From: Deltaproteobacteria bacterium RIFOXYD12_FULL_56_24
Lineage (GTDB): Bacteria > Desulfobacterota > Desulfobulbia > Desulfobulbales > Desulfurivibrionaceae
Length of the DNA: 64,000 nt
Assembly (NCBI GenBank): GCA_001799285.1
Contig: MGTD01000007.1
Span: 62,001-126,000, forward strand
Direction: 5' to 3'
The translations under genes and the position numbers were made by a program. Shown piece after piece: positions 19,971-30,205 of the stretch. Numbering within the stretch: the stretch's first letter is position 1; each line of letters opens with the position of its first letter. A model generated the notes under the pieces. The model did no database searches. It had not been told where the DNA came from and worked only from the letters and a program-made list of their open reading frames with translations.

Positions 19971-20201
19971 TTACTTTGCAGCAGGAGCAGCCTCAGGAGC
20001 AGCAGCCTCAGGAGCAGCAGCCTCGGGAGCAGCCTCAGGAGCAGCCTCAGGAGCCGGAGCCATCGGAGCAGCAGGCTCCATGACGGGAGCAGCCTGCTCA
20101 ACCGGCGGGGCAACTACTTCTTCGCTTTTCTTGCAAGCGATCATGCCGGTGGCAAGAAGCAGCATCAGGGCAAAAGCAACTGTGATTTTGATTGACTTCA
20201 T
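19971..20201 (-). CDS. Small Ala/Pro/Glu-rich lipoprotein
   Basis: Signal peptide with lipobox-like LLATGMIACKK; tail PEAAPEAAPEAAAPEAAAPEAAPAAK. Confidence 0.6.
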   Translation of the reverse strand: MKSIKITVAFALMLLLATGMIACKKSEEVVAPPVEQAAPVMEPAAPMAPAPEAAPEAAPEAAAPEAAAPEAAPAAK

Positions 20202-20369
20202 GGTTCTCTTCCTCTCTTTGTGTTTTTAATAAATGCGACAATGCGCATCACGCCTGGTAGTGACCACGCTGGATCACCCAGCCAACTATTCCCTCGGTCA
20301 GGGGGGTGATAAATATGTTTTGTATACATCCACTCCCCGCCCGAGTAAAGAAAAAATATACAACTCCCC

Positions 20370-21215
20370 TCAAAAAACTCTATTTATGTCTTCTTTCTGA
20401 CAAACTGGACAACAAAAAGTGGCCCGGCCTGCCAAGACGGTGCGCACTATCGGCTGGCCACAACGCGGGCAGGGTTGCCCCTGCCGCCCATACACCGCCA
20501 GCTCCAGTTGAAAATACCCGGCCTCCCCGCGGACGTTCTCATAATCGGAAATAGTGGAGCCTCCCATGGCAATGGCTTTTTCAAGAATAAGCCGGCTCTT
20601 GTTGACGATGCGTTGCCAATCCAGCTTCAACAGTCGATATACCTGGGTTTGCGGGTGGAGGCCGACGGCAAAAAGGGTCTCGTTGGCGTAGATATTGCCA
20701 AGGCCCACCACCACCCGGTTGTCCATGAGAAAGCTTTTCAGCGGCTGCTTCCTGCCCCGCGCTTTTTGCTGCAGATAGTCGGCGGAAAAATCTTCGGAAA
20801 ACGGCTCCGGTCCCAACGCGGCAAAGGGATCGTTTCCCAGCAGCTCTTTTTCCGAATATACCTCTACACAGCCGAAGCGGCGCGCATCGTTAAAGCGCAT
20901 CTCCTTGCCGTTATCGAGAAGAAAGCGGAGATGATCATGCTTCCGGCGGGGGGTGTCGCAGGCAAAAATGCCGATCTTCCCGGTCATGCCTAGATGAAAC
21001 AGCATGACCGCCTTGCCGGTCAATCGGAGGAGGATGTATTTAGCACGACGCTCCACCCCCAGGATGAAAGCGCCCTCGACGTGCCGGTACATTTTGGCCC
21101 TGGGAAAAGGCTTGCGCAACCGCTTGTTGCTGTAGGAAACTGAAAGAATTTTACGCTTGAGCACCAAGGGGGCAAGCCCTTGGCAGATCACTTCCACTTC
21201 CGGCAGTTCAGGCAT
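20370..21215 (-). CDS. mutM: Formamidopyrimidine-DNA glycosylase
   Basis: MPELPEVEVICQGLAPLV N-terminus; C-terminal zinc finger CPRCGQPIVRTVLAGRATFCCPVCQ. Confidence 0.95.
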   Translation of the reverse strand: MPELPEVEVICQGLAPLVLKRKILSVSYSNKRLRKPFPRAKMYRHVEGAFILGVERRAKYILLRLTGKAVMLFHLGMTGKIGIFACDTPRRKHDHLRFLLDNGKEMRFNDARRFGCVEVYSEKELLGNDPFAALGPEPFSEDFSADYLQQKARGRKQPLKSFLMDNRVVVGLGNIYANETLFAVGLHPQTQVYRLLKLDWQRIVNKSRLILEKAIAMGGSTISDYENVRGEAGYFQLELAVYGRQGQPCPRCGQPIVRTVLAGRATFCCPVCQKEDINRVF

Positions 21216-24200
21216 GACAGGATTCCTTTCGTAATGCCGCTTCGCGCCACAAAGGGCACTGCCTGCCAATACATTCCCGGTTGACGGAAAACTGCCGGCA
21301 GACAAAATCCGCCTCGGCCAGAAGCGGCACCGGCAGAAGCCGGCGGGAAAGAAGCGCCGCTTCCCTTAGGGCCGTGACCGTTTCCCGCTGGCAGCAGCGC
21401 GCCCCCTGGGTCTGGGCGATCTCGCCCAGCACCCGGGAAGTGATCTCCTGCACCTGCTGCCGGGCTTTAGGGGTGAGGGGCGTGGCCGCAAGCAAAACGC
21501 TGAAGGCGATGCCCACCCCGGCCGCGGCCCCGCAATTGCCCCAGAAGCCGCAAACCCCGCCCGGCACCTTGCTGCCCCGCTCAATGCCCGCCAGAATGTC
21601 CTCCCGGCTGATCCTGCCGCCCAGGTTCCGGTAGGTAGCCAGGATAATGCCCGGCACCATGGCATGGTGTTCCGGGCCGTGCAGGGGGATGGCCGGGTGA
21701 CGCCGGATCGTCTCCAGCAGGGCCAGCATGTCCTGTTCTTTCGTTTCGCTGCAGAGCAGCCGGATGGCGGAGAGCCCGTCCTGCTGGTGACAGGCATCGC
21801 AGATATAATGGCCCTCGATACAGACCGCGTTGGTTTTCTTGACCCCGCCGCAGTAATGGCAGGCTACTTCCCGCTCGTGGGCGAGATAGGTGATCTCCCT
21901 GCCGCAGGCCATACAGCCCGACGGGTGCCGCCCGCTCCCCGGTAAACTCAGGCGGGGCAGGGGAACGATCTTGCCCGGCGCAGGCTCATCCTGCCCCCCG
22001 CCGCAACAGCCGCCGCCCTGAAGCAGAGAGAGCTCGGCCGGCGGCGCACAGCAGCTGCCTTCCAGAGCCAGATTGGTCACCGCCCCCTGGGCGTCGAGGA
22101 CAAACAGGGAATCGGCCAGGCTTTCCGCCTCGCTTAGAGCCACGGTAACCCGCCGACCCTTGAGCAGCATGGTCCCGCTCTCGGTCCACACCGCGGCAAA
22201 GGGTCCGCGGTAGATGACCTCAACCTGCCGCGGCTCTTTTGGCTTGTCCGCCCGGAAGGTCAGCGAGTAGAAACGGGTTTCTCCTTCCCGCCGGTAGGGA
22301 AAACGTTTGACCAGCGTACTCCCGGTAAATCCGGCCCCCCTGAGCATGGCCAGCAGATCCTCCTGCCTGAGCGCCCCGCCCAGGCATTCGCCCCGGAATC
22401 GCTCATTGTTTTTGATGGCCACCGGTATGGCTTCGTCGGTGACGATGTCGGACACCACCAGCCTGCCGCCGGGCCTTAAAATACGGAAGATCTCGTGCAG
22501 GGTTTGCCGCTTGTCCGGGCTTAAGTTTATCACGCAGTTAGAGATCACCACGTCGGCAGCGGCGTCCGGCAAAGGGATGTCTTCGAGAAAGCCCTTTTTG
22601 AACTCCACATTGTCATAGCCAAGCCGGTCGGCCACCTCTGCCTTGGCTGCCCTGGCCAGACTGAGCATCTCCTCGGTCATGTCGATGCCGATCACCCGGC
22701 CGGCCGGCCCCACCTGAGCCGCGGCCATGAAGCATTCGACCCCGCTGCCGCTGCCCAGATCCACCAGCACCTCACCGGGCTGCGGCGCGGCATCCTTGAC
22801 CGGGCTGCCGCAGCCGTAGGATTTCTTCCGGGAGTCCGCCGGGATGAAGTTTGCCAGGGCCTGGTCCGGGGCGAAGGGATTAACGATCTCCTCGTTGGCG
22901 GTAAGCGCGGCCCGGCTATAAAACTCCCGCACCGTAGCGTGCCCCTGGTCATCGGCCAGAGAAACCACGCAGTTGCAATGGGTAAGCGTTACCTCCCGGC
23001 CCCCGTCCGGGCAGTCGTGGCGCACCTCGCCCATCCGCAGCAGAATTTCCCCTTTTGCCCGGGCCGGGTATTGGCGTACCTGGCGGCTGATCAACCAAAG
23101 GGCCAGAGTGTTGTAAAGCTCCACATAGGGGTCATGCCCGACCAGGGCGCCGCCGGCCAGATAGCTGTGATCCAGATCGCCGCCTCCCACCAGAAAACGC
23201 AGAGGGTTGGCCCGGCAGGCCTCGCTTGAAACAAGGGTCGCCTTACGGATCTTCTCCAGAACCGGACTCCGCCGCCAGACCGACGCCAGGCCATCGCTTA
23301 AGGGGCCGCAGGCCAGCTCCGCGATGCCGACCAGGGCGGGGGAGGGGTAGATAATTCCATCCGGCCCCACGGCCAGAGACTCCCAGGCCGTATTGGACAG
23401 ATCATGCCGGGTGCCCGGGGTACTGAACACCTGGCTGCGCAGGCTCTCCACATTGTCGATGCACACCCCAAGTTTCTCCGCCATCTCCTGGGCCCGGATC
23501 AATTCGGGAAGAATCTCCGCCGGGGCGACAAACTGTTCCCGGCTGCCCTTGCCCCGGACAAAATGCCAGAGCAGATGGATATTGCCGACCCCCTGCTCGG
23601 CGGCAAAGGCGACAATCTCGGCCAACTCCCGCACATTGCCCCGATTCACCGCCACGGACAAGGTAAGGGGGAAATTCATTTCCTTGAGCAAGCCCAGGCT
23701 TTCCAGCAAGCCGGCAAAGGTGCCTTTGCCCCGCAGCTTCTCATGCCGCTCCGCCAGACCATCCAAGCTGAGCTGCAAGTGAACCCGTTCCCTGGGCAGG
23801 GCGGCCAGTTCGGCCAGGTGCTCTTTGATCAGCAGACCATTGCTCAAAATCACCACATGCACCGCCGGGTCGGCAAGCAGCTCGGCCACTGCGCCGACAA
23901 AACCAGGATAAATAAAGGGTTCGCCCCCGGTGAAATAAAAGAGGGTACAGCCAAGCCCCCTGGCTTCGGCAAGCCCCTGAGCCAGGGCCTCCGGAGAAAG
24001 GGTGGCTGCCTGGGCCGGAGAGGCGGCAAAGAGACAATGTCGGCAGACCAGATTGCAGCGGTCGGTGAGATGAAACCAGCATTCCTTCAGGCTGTTCAGG
24101 GTGAGCAGCGGATAGCGGCCCGGATACGGGGCCACCGGTCCGCCGGCAAGCTGGGAGACAAGCCGCCGAGCCGCAAGCTCCTGATCCTTGCGGTTTTCCG

Positions 24201-24339
24201 CAATCCCCGGATTAACCCCTTGTTGCAGTTCCTGCAACAGACGGTCCGCTTCATGGTCGGGCACAAACCAGTCCGGCCTTTCCGGCTGCACATACACCGG
24301 GTTTCCATCCTGCGCCAAGCGTTGCCATTCTTCAAACAT
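21208..24339 (-). CDS. 1043-aa fusion: radical SAM domain + ArsM-like methyltransferase + Cys-rich linker + C-terminal domain (DUF5714-like)
   Basis: CNLVCRHC (CxxxCxxC), FTGGEPF; VLVDLGSGSGVECFMAA, VISNCVINLSPDKRQTLHEIFRILRPGGRLVVSDI; GSCCAPP, GGGCCGGG; CMACGREITYL...CHYCGGVKKTNAVCIEGHYICDACH. Confidence 0.85.
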   Translation of the reverse strand: MFEEWQRLAQDGNPVYVQPERPDWFVPDHEADRLLQELQQGVNPGIAENRKDQELAARRLVSQLAGGPVAPYPGRYPLLTLNSLKECWFHLTDRCNLVCRHCLFAASPAQAATLSPEALAQGLAEARGLGCTLFYFTGGEPFIYPGFVGAVAELLADPAVHVVILSNGLLIKEHLAELAALPRERVHLQLSLDGLAERHEKLRGKGTFAGLLESLGLLKEMNFPLTLSVAVNRGNVRELAEIVAFAAEQGVGNIHLLWHFVRGKGSREQFVAPAEILPELIRAQEMAEKLGVCIDNVESLRSQVFSTPGTRHDLSNTAWESLAVGPDGIIYPSPALVGIAELACGPLSDGLASVWRRSPVLEKIRKATLVSSEACRANPLRFLVGGGDLDHSYLAGGALVGHDPYVELYNTLALWLISRQVRQYPARAKGEILLRMGEVRHDCPDGGREVTLTHCNCVVSLADDQGHATVREFYSRAALTANEEIVNPFAPDQALANFIPADSRKKSYGCGSPVKDAAPQPGEVLVDLGSGSGVECFMAAAQVGPAGRVIGIDMTEEMLSLARAAKAEVADRLGYDNVEFKKGFLEDIPLPDAAADVVISNCVINLSPDKRQTLHEIFRILRPGGRLVVSDIVTDEAIPVAIKNNERFRGECLGGALRQEDLLAMLRGAGFTGSTLVKRFPYRREGETRFYSLTFRADKPKEPRQVEVIYRGPFAAVWTESGTMLLKGRRVTVALSEAESLADSLFVLDAQGAVTNLALEGSCCAPPAELSLLQGGGCCGGGQDEPAPGKIVPLPRLSLPGSGRHPSGCMACGREITYLAHEREVACHYCGGVKKTNAVCIEGHYICDACHQQDGLSAIRLLCSETKEQDMLALLETIRRHPAIPLHGPEHHAMVPGIILATYRNLGGRISREDILAGIERGSKVPGGVCGFWGNCGAAAGVGIAFSVLLAATPLTPKARQQVQEITSRVLGEIAQTQGARCCQRETVTALREAALLSRRLLPVPLLAEADFVCRQFSVNRECIGRQCPLWREAALRKESCHA

Positions 24340-24416
24340 GCAAATATTCTCCTAGGGATTTCCTCTGCTTGCTTGCCAAGGTTTTGCAAAATAACTCACC
24401 AGGGCTCAGGAAGCAA

Positions 24417-25895
24417 TCATTCCTGCCTTTTTGCCCCGCCTGCCTCCGGTCCGCAAGCCGCGCCCTTATAACGGAAAAAAAACTTGAGCGCCTTGCGCAC
24501 GGGGCCGGAAAATATTTTCTTGGAGAAGACCGAGCCGATCACCTTTTTGTTGATCTCACCCAGGGTGGGATAGGGATGGATGGCCGAGGCGATTTTCGAC
24601 AACCCCACCCCGCCGTTCATGATCGCCACCCACTCGCTTAAGAGATTGCCGGCCTGGGGGCCCAGGATCTGGATGCCCAGGGGCTTTTCCTTTTTGTCCA
24701 GCAGCAGTTTGATCCGGCCGACGCTCTCTCCTTCGGCAAGTGCGCGGTCGTTGCCGCTGAATTCTTCGGTCCATACCGAATACTCTATCCCGGCTTTGCG
24801 GGCGCTTTTTTCATTCATGCCGATGCTGGCCAGTTCGGGATGGGTATAGGTACACCAGGGCACATGGGTGTAGTCGGCTTTCCTGGGCAGATGAAAGATG
24901 GCGTTGCTTAGGACAATCCCGCCTTCATAGCCGGCCACATGGGTGAACTGGTAGCCGCCGCTGACATCTCCTGCCGCATAGATATGCCTGTGACTGGTTC
25001 TGAGGCGCCGGTCCACCTTGATCCCTTGGCGATCAAAAGGCAGGTCGATCTTTTCCAGTCCAAGCCCGGCCACATTGGGCGAACGGCCAAGGGCCACCAG
25101 CAGCGCCTCGGCCTTGAGGGTCCGGATCTCGCCGGCCTCATTCTTGATCACCACTTCCCGCTCACGACCCAAATCCCCGACCCGGACCACCGCAACGTTC
25201 AGGACAAAGGCAACGCCTTCTTTTTCAAGCTCCTGCTGGACGATGCCCGCCATATCCTGGTCTTCCTTGCTGAGAATCTGGCCGCTGCGCTGGATCACCG
25301 TCACCCTGGTGCCAAGTCGGCAAAAAGCCTGGGCCATTTCAACGGCGATGGGGCCGGCGCCCAGGATGATCATGGAGCCGGGAAGTTTCTCCAAATAAAA
25401 GATCTCCCGGTTGGTCAGATAGGGTGTCTGGTCGAGTCCTTCAATCGGCGGGATCAACGCAGAAGAGCCGGTGGCGATCGCCCAGGCGCGGGCGGAAATT
25501 CTTTTGCCGTCCAGAGTAATCGTATGCTCGTCGGCGAATTCCGGACTGCCGAATGCAACCTTGGCGCCCAGCTTGCAGAAGCGCTCCACCGAATCATGCT
25601 GCTGGATAACCCCGATCACTGCTTTGATCCGGGCGGAAACCTCCCGAAAATCCACCGGTGGTGGGGTAAGGGCCGGAAGGCCAAAATGAGGCCCGTTTTT
25701 CATCAGATGATAAACATGGGCCGTCTTGATCAGGGTTTTGCTCGGCACGCAGCCGAAGTGGAGACAATCGCCGCCCAGCGCCTCCTCTTTTTCGATAAGC
25801 AGGGTTTTCGCCCCAAGCTGGGCCGCCCCGGAAGCGACCGTGAGTCCTGCCGCGCCGCCCCCAATGATGCCGAGGTCATAATCATAGTCCGCCAT
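24417..25895 (-). CDS. Pyridine nucleotide-disulfide oxidoreductase (mercuric reductase/dihydrolipoyl dehydrogenase-like)
   Basis: GGGAAGLTVASGAAQLGAKTLLIEKEEALGGDCLHFGCVPSKTLI; GDV region, HPYPTLGE. Confidence 0.9.
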   Translation of the reverse strand: MADYDYDLGIIGGGAAGLTVASGAAQLGAKTLLIEKEEALGGDCLHFGCVPSKTLIKTAHVYHLMKNGPHFGLPALTPPPVDFREVSARIKAVIGVIQQHDSVERFCKLGAKVAFGSPEFADEHTITLDGKRISARAWAIATGSSALIPPIEGLDQTPYLTNREIFYLEKLPGSMIILGAGPIAVEMAQAFCRLGTRVTVIQRSGQILSKEDQDMAGIVQQELEKEGVAFVLNVAVVRVGDLGREREVVIKNEAGEIRTLKAEALLVALGRSPNVAGLGLEKIDLPFDRQGIKVDRRLRTSHRHIYAAGDVSGGYQFTHVAGYEGGIVLSNAIFHLPRKADYTHVPWCTYTHPELASIGMNEKSARKAGIEYSVWTEEFSGNDRALAEGESVGRIKLLLDKKEKPLGIQILGPQAGNLLSEWVAIMNGGVGLSKIASAIHPYPTLGEINKKVIGSVFSKKIFSGPVRKALKFFFRYKGAACGPEAGGAKRQE

Positions 25896-25910
25896 GTCGC
25901 GCCTCCTTTT

Positions 25911-26615
25911 TTAGCGCTTAAATTTCGTTTGATAAAACCCGAGAATTTTTTTGGCCGCAATTGGGAAAAGCCCAAGAATCCCGAAGGAGATCAGCAAGCC
26001 GGGCGACATGATCCCGGACAGAAACTCGATTTTTGCCAATTCCTTGCCGGCATTGACATAGACGATGGTTCCGGCCAGCATGCCGATCTGCGACACCCAG
26101 AAAAAGGTGAACAGCCGCATCCGGGTAAGTCCCATAAGCAAGTTAATGACAAAAAACGGAAAAATCGGCACCAGGCGCAGGGAAAAAAGATAAAAGGCCC
26201 CCTCTTTTTCAATGCCGCGGTTGATGACGGCGAGCCGGTCGCCGAATTTGTCCTGCACCCATTCGCGCAGCAGAAAGCGGGAAACCATACAGGCCAGGGT
26301 GGCCCCGATGGTGCTGGCAAAAGAGATCACCACCGTGCCCACCACAAGGCCGAACAGAGCCCCGCCCGCCAGGGTCATGACAACCGCCCCCGGCAGAGAC
26401 AGGGCGGTGACCGCGATATATATCCCCATATAGGCGGCGACAACCAGGAGACGGTTTTCCAGGTAGAGTTCCAGAAACTTTGCCTGCGACGCCTTGAGGT
26501 AATCGAGGGAAAGATACTGCCCCACATCAAAATAACGGAAGACCGCGATGCCGAGAACAACGACGCAGCCAATGATGATTTTCTGAACAATTTTCCTGCT
26601 TTTTTCCTCTGCCAT
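25911..26615 (-). CDS. TVP38/TMEM64 (DedA-like) membrane protein
   Basis: Multi-TM, GAVVMTLAGGALFGLVVGTVVISFASTIGATLACMVSRF. Confidence 0.85.
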   Translation of the reverse strand: MAEEKSRKIVQKIIIGCVVVLGIAVFRYFDVGQYLSLDYLKASQAKFLELYLENRLLVVAAYMGIYIAVTALSLPGAVVMTLAGGALFGLVVGTVVISFASTIGATLACMVSRFLLREWVQDKFGDRLAVINRGIEKEGAFYLFSLRLVPIFPFFVINLLMGLTRMRLFTFFWVSQIGMLAGTIVYVNAGKELAKIEFLSGIMSPGLLISFGILGLFPIAAKKILGFYQTKFKR

Positions 26616-26627
26616 AATTCTTTATCC

Positions 26628-28076
26628 TTAAACCCCATAGGTGCTTGACGACACCTTGCCGCCGTGGCCGGTCCAGTCGGTGTGGAAAAACTCGCCGCGC
26701 GGCCGGTCGATCCGTTCATAGGTATGAGCACCGAAATAGTCCCGCTGGGCCTGCAACAGATTGGCAGGGAGTTTTTCGCTGCGATAGCCGTCATAATAGG
26801 CCAGGGCCGACGAGAAGGCCGGGGTCGGAATGCCCAGCTCGATGGCCCGGATCACCACCTTGCGCCAGCCGGCCTGGGCGGCATGAATTGCCTGGCGGAA
26901 AAAATCGTCGAACAGCAGATTCTCCAGCCCGGGATTCTTGACATAGGCCTGTTTGATGTTGTCCAGAAAGACGCTGCGGATAATACAGCCGCCCCGCCAC
27001 ATGAGGGCGATGCCGCCGTAATTGAGATTCCAACCGTGGTTTTCGGCCGCTTCCCGCATGAGCATATAGCCCTGGGCGTAGGAGATGATCTTCGAAGCAT
27101 AGAGGGCATCGCGCAGGTATCCCACGAATTCGTCGGCCTCCCCGGTAAAACTTGCCTGCGGCCCTTCAAGAAGCTCTGCGGCCTTGCCCCGTTCTTCCTT
27201 CATCGCCGACAGACACCGGGCAAACACCGCCTCGCCGATGAGGGTAAGGGGAATCCCCAAATCAAGAGCATTGATTCCGGTCCATTTGCCGGTGCCCTTC
27301 TGGCCTGCGGCATCGAGGATTTTTTCCACCAGGGGGACGCCGTCTTCATCCTTGAAACCAAGGATGTCGGCGGTGATCCCAATCAGATATGAGTCAAGCA
27401 CCCCCTGGTTCCAGCGGGCAAACACGGCCCCCATCGCTTCATGATTCAGACCAAGACCCCGGCGCATAAAATCATAGGCCTCGCAGATAAGCTGCATGTC
27501 GCCGTACTCAATGCCGTTGTGCACCATCTTGACGAAATGGCCGGCGCCGCCTTCGCCGACCCAATCGCAACACGGCGCGCCATCGACCCGGGCGGCTATG
27601 CTCTGGAAGATGTCCTTTACCAGCGGCCAGGCCTCGGGATTGCCGCCCGGCATGATGGACGGCCCCTGGCGCGCCCCCTCCTCGCCCCCGGAGATGCCGG
27701 CGCCGACAAAGAGAATGCCCTTTTCCGCCGTGGCCCGGGTGCGGCGGTCGGTATCGGCATAGAGCGAGTTGCCGCCGTCAATGAGGATATCGCCCCGCTC
27801 CAGGTGCGGCAGCAGCAGGTCGATAAACGAATCAACCACCGGCCCGGCCTTGACCATCAGCATGACCCGGCGCGGCTTTTTGAGAAGGCCGGTAAATTCC
27901 TCGATGGAATGGGCGCCGATGATCTTCGTTCCCTTGGCCGGACCTGCCATGAACTCATCGACCTTGGCGGTGGTGCGGTTGAACACCGCCACCGAAAACC
28001 CGTGGTCGTTCATGTTCAACACCAGGTTCTGGCCCATGACCGCAAGGCCGATCAATCCGATATCCGCTTGTGACAT
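26628..28076 (-). CDS. gnd: 6-phosphogluconate dehydrogenase (decarboxylating)
   Basis: IGLIGLAVMGQNLVLNMNDHGF, GAGISGGEEGARQGPSIMPGG, KWTGINALDLGIPLTLIGEAVFAR. Confidence 0.95.
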   Translation of the reverse strand: MSQADIGLIGLAVMGQNLVLNMNDHGFSVAVFNRTTAKVDEFMAGPAKGTKIIGAHSIEEFTGLLKKPRRVMLMVKAGPVVDSFIDLLLPHLERGDILIDGGNSLYADTDRRTRATAEKGILFVGAGISGGEEGARQGPSIMPGGNPEAWPLVKDIFQSIAARVDGAPCCDWVGEGGAGHFVKMVHNGIEYGDMQLICEAYDFMRRGLGLNHEAMGAVFARWNQGVLDSYLIGITADILGFKDEDGVPLVEKILDAAGQKGTGKWTGINALDLGIPLTLIGEAVFARCLSAMKEERGKAAELLEGPQASFTGEADEFVGYLRDALYASKIISYAQGYMLMREAAENHGWNLNYGGIALMWRGGCIIRSVFLDNIKQAYVKNPGLENLLFDDFFRQAIHAAQAGWRKVVIRAIELGIPTPAFSSALAYYDGYRSEKLPANLLQAQRDYFGAHTYERIDRPRGEFFHTDWTGHGGKVSSSTYGV

Positions 28077-28118
28077 TGGCGTTTATCCTTATGTTTTTCT
28101 GCCATGCGCCAAAGATCA

Positions 28119-28514
28119 TCAAGCGGCGGCTGGCGGCCTGATATCGCACGGCACTTGCAGAGAGTCGGCAATCGCGTTGAAGCTTGCAAACAGCTCGACA
28201 ACCTTCTTCGCCTCGTTGACCTCCTCCTGGCTGGCGCCGGTCATCAGCGCTACGCCCTCATGGGCGAGAGAGCAGTACTCGCAGCCGTTGACCAGAGATA
28301 TCGCCATGGCGAGAAGCTCCTTGGTCTTGCGGTCGAGGGCGCCCTCGGCAAGCATGATCAGCTTTTCCCGCTGCCAGTTCAGGGCCAGCCACTCCGGGTC
28401 CACAGCAGCCTGGGCCTTGAAAAAATTCGGCACCATGCCGAAGGCGGCACGAATCTCGTCATACACCTCCTTGGCTTTTCCGGTGGCATCCTCTTCGGAC
28501 AAAAGAGCGCTCAT
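28119..28514 (-). CDS. Carboxymuconolactone decarboxylase/AhpD-like protein
   Basis: EVYDEIRAAFGMVPNFFKA...NGCEYCSLAHEGVALMTGAS; CxxC motif; start at MSALLSEEDA. Confidence 0.85.
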   Translation of the reverse strand: MSALLSEEDATGKAKEVYDEIRAAFGMVPNFFKAQAAVDPEWLALNWQREKLIMLAEGALDRKTKELLAMAISLVNGCEYCSLAHEGVALMTGASQEEVNEAKKVVELFASFNAIADSLQVPCDIRPPAAA

Positions 28515-28603
28515 TAAGTGTTCTCCTCTTTTATGTAATTGGCATTTTTTCGGCGGAGATTCAATTCCCATTGCAGGGGCATGACGCGCCCGCCATTCCT
28601 TTA

Positions 28604-30181
28604 CTATGTGTTCCCCAACGATGGCTCCAGCCACTGCCTGCCATCCTTTTCAAGTAACCGCTCACCCGCGGTCGGCCCCCAACTGCCGGCGGGATAGATT
28701 TCCAGCATGTCCATTGGCCCGCTCGCCCCGCCAAGAGAGCAGGTTCCGGAATCCCGCAGGGCCGGGGTCAGGAGCCGCCACGAGGCCTGGACGCCATCTC
28801 TTCGCCAGTACAAGCTCTGATCCCCCCGGATGCAGTCCAGAATAAGAGTGGAGTAATCCTCGTCCATTTCGCTGCCATAGACATCCCGATAATTGAAGTC
28901 CATCCGCACCGGGGCCAGGCACATCCTGACGCCCGGCACCTTGGCCTGGACGGCGAGCGAAAGGCCCTGCCTCGGCTGGATATCAAAGACCAGCACATTC
29001 GGGGCAGGAGCCGACTCCACGCTTTTGTTGCCGGCAAACAGGCCGTATGCGGCCTTCTTGAAGACCACGGCGATCCGGGTCAGTTTCCGTTCAAGCCTTT
29101 TGCCGGCCCGCAGGTAGAAGGGGACTCCATGCCAGCGCCAGTTGTCAATGGAGAGCTTCATGGCGAAATAGGTTTCCGTGCACGACGAGGGCGACACCCC
29201 GGCCTCCTCCCGATAGCCCCTGACCTCGTGGCCGGCGATCACCCCCGGCCCGTACTGGCCCCGGACCATCTGGGCGGGAAGATTATCCAGGTCGAACGGC
29301 CGGATGGACTTCATGAATTTGACTTTTTCATCCCGGATATTTTCGGAATCCAGGGACACCGGCGGCTCCATGCCCACCAGAGCCGCCAGTTGCAGAAGGT
29401 GATTCTGGAACATGTCCCGCAATAGACCGGCCTGTTCAAAATACCCGGCCCGGTGCTCAACCCCAAGCGACTCGGCGACGGTGATCTGCACCTGATCGAT
29501 GTAAGCGCTGTTCCAGGCCGGTTCGAAGATCGGATTGGCAAAGCGGAACATCAGGATATTCTGCACCGTCTCCTTGCCCAGATAATGGTCGATCCGGTAG
29601 AGCTGCTCCTCGGCAAGATACTCAAGCAGGTCGTTGTTCAGCCGCTCCGCGCTTTCGAAATCCCGGCCGAATGGTTTTTCCACGATTACCCGCTGGAATG
29701 GCGCATCATTCTGATGTCTTTTCAGCAGCCCATTTTTTCCCAGGCCGGCCACGATCCCGGCATAGAGCGGTGGCGGAGTCGCGACATGAAAAACCAGGTT
29801 GCCGCCCGTGGCAAAGGCTGCGTCCAGTTCCGCCGTTCTTGCCTTCAGCGCCTGGTAACCGTCATCCTGGTCATAGCCGCCGGAGACATAAAAACACTTT
29901 TGGGCAAACGCCTCGATCTCGCTTTCGGCAATACCCGCATCCACCTGGCGGATGGCCTCCCGCACCTTGATCCTGAAGGCGGCATCGTCCATCGCTGAAC
30001 GGGCATAGCCGACGATAAAAAATTCCGCGGCCACCCTTTTGGTCCGGCACAGGGAGAAAACCGAGGGCAAGAGCTTTCGTTGACTTAGATCGCCGGAAGC
30101 GCCGAAAATCACATACCCGCACCTGCCGCCGCTCACCCGTTCGCACGATTCGCTATTGTCTTGGCTCAGTCTGACTTCCAT
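28604..30181 (-). CDS. zwf: Glucose-6-phosphate 1-dehydrogenase
   Basis: VIFGASGDLSQRKLLPSVFSL, RIDHYLGKETVQNILMFRFAN. Confidence 0.95.
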   Translation of the reverse strand: MEVRLSQDNSESCERVSGGRCGYVIFGASGDLSQRKLLPSVFSLCRTKRVAAEFFIVGYARSAMDDAAFRIKVREAIRQVDAGIAESEIEAFAQKCFYVSGGYDQDDGYQALKARTAELDAAFATGGNLVFHVATPPPLYAGIVAGLGKNGLLKRHQNDAPFQRVIVEKPFGRDFESAERLNNDLLEYLAEEQLYRIDHYLGKETVQNILMFRFANPIFEPAWNSAYIDQVQITVAESLGVEHRAGYFEQAGLLRDMFQNHLLQLAALVGMEPPVSLDSENIRDEKVKFMKSIRPFDLDNLPAQMVRGQYGPGVIAGHEVRGYREEAGVSPSSCTETYFAMKLSIDNWRWHGVPFYLRAGKRLERKLTRIAVVFKKAAYGLFAGNKSVESAPAPNVLVFDIQPRQGLSLAVQAKVPGVRMCLAPVRMDFNYRDVYGSEMDEDYSTLILDCIRGDQSLYWRRDGVQASWRLLTPALRDSGTCSLGGASGPMDMLEIYPAGSWGPTAGERLLEKDGRQWLEPSLGNT

Positions 30182-30205
30182 TGGGCTCTCCTGTCTCGCT
30201 TCTTT

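Noticed and set aside
19975-20070. CRISPR-like or minisatellite array (ggagcagcctcaggagcagcag...)
   Set aside because: Encodes the EAAP/PEAA low-complexity tail of a small lipoprotein; no spacers.
24939-26648. 569-aa plus-strand ORF
   Set aside because: Antisense to the disulfide reductase and TVP38 genes; no domain support.
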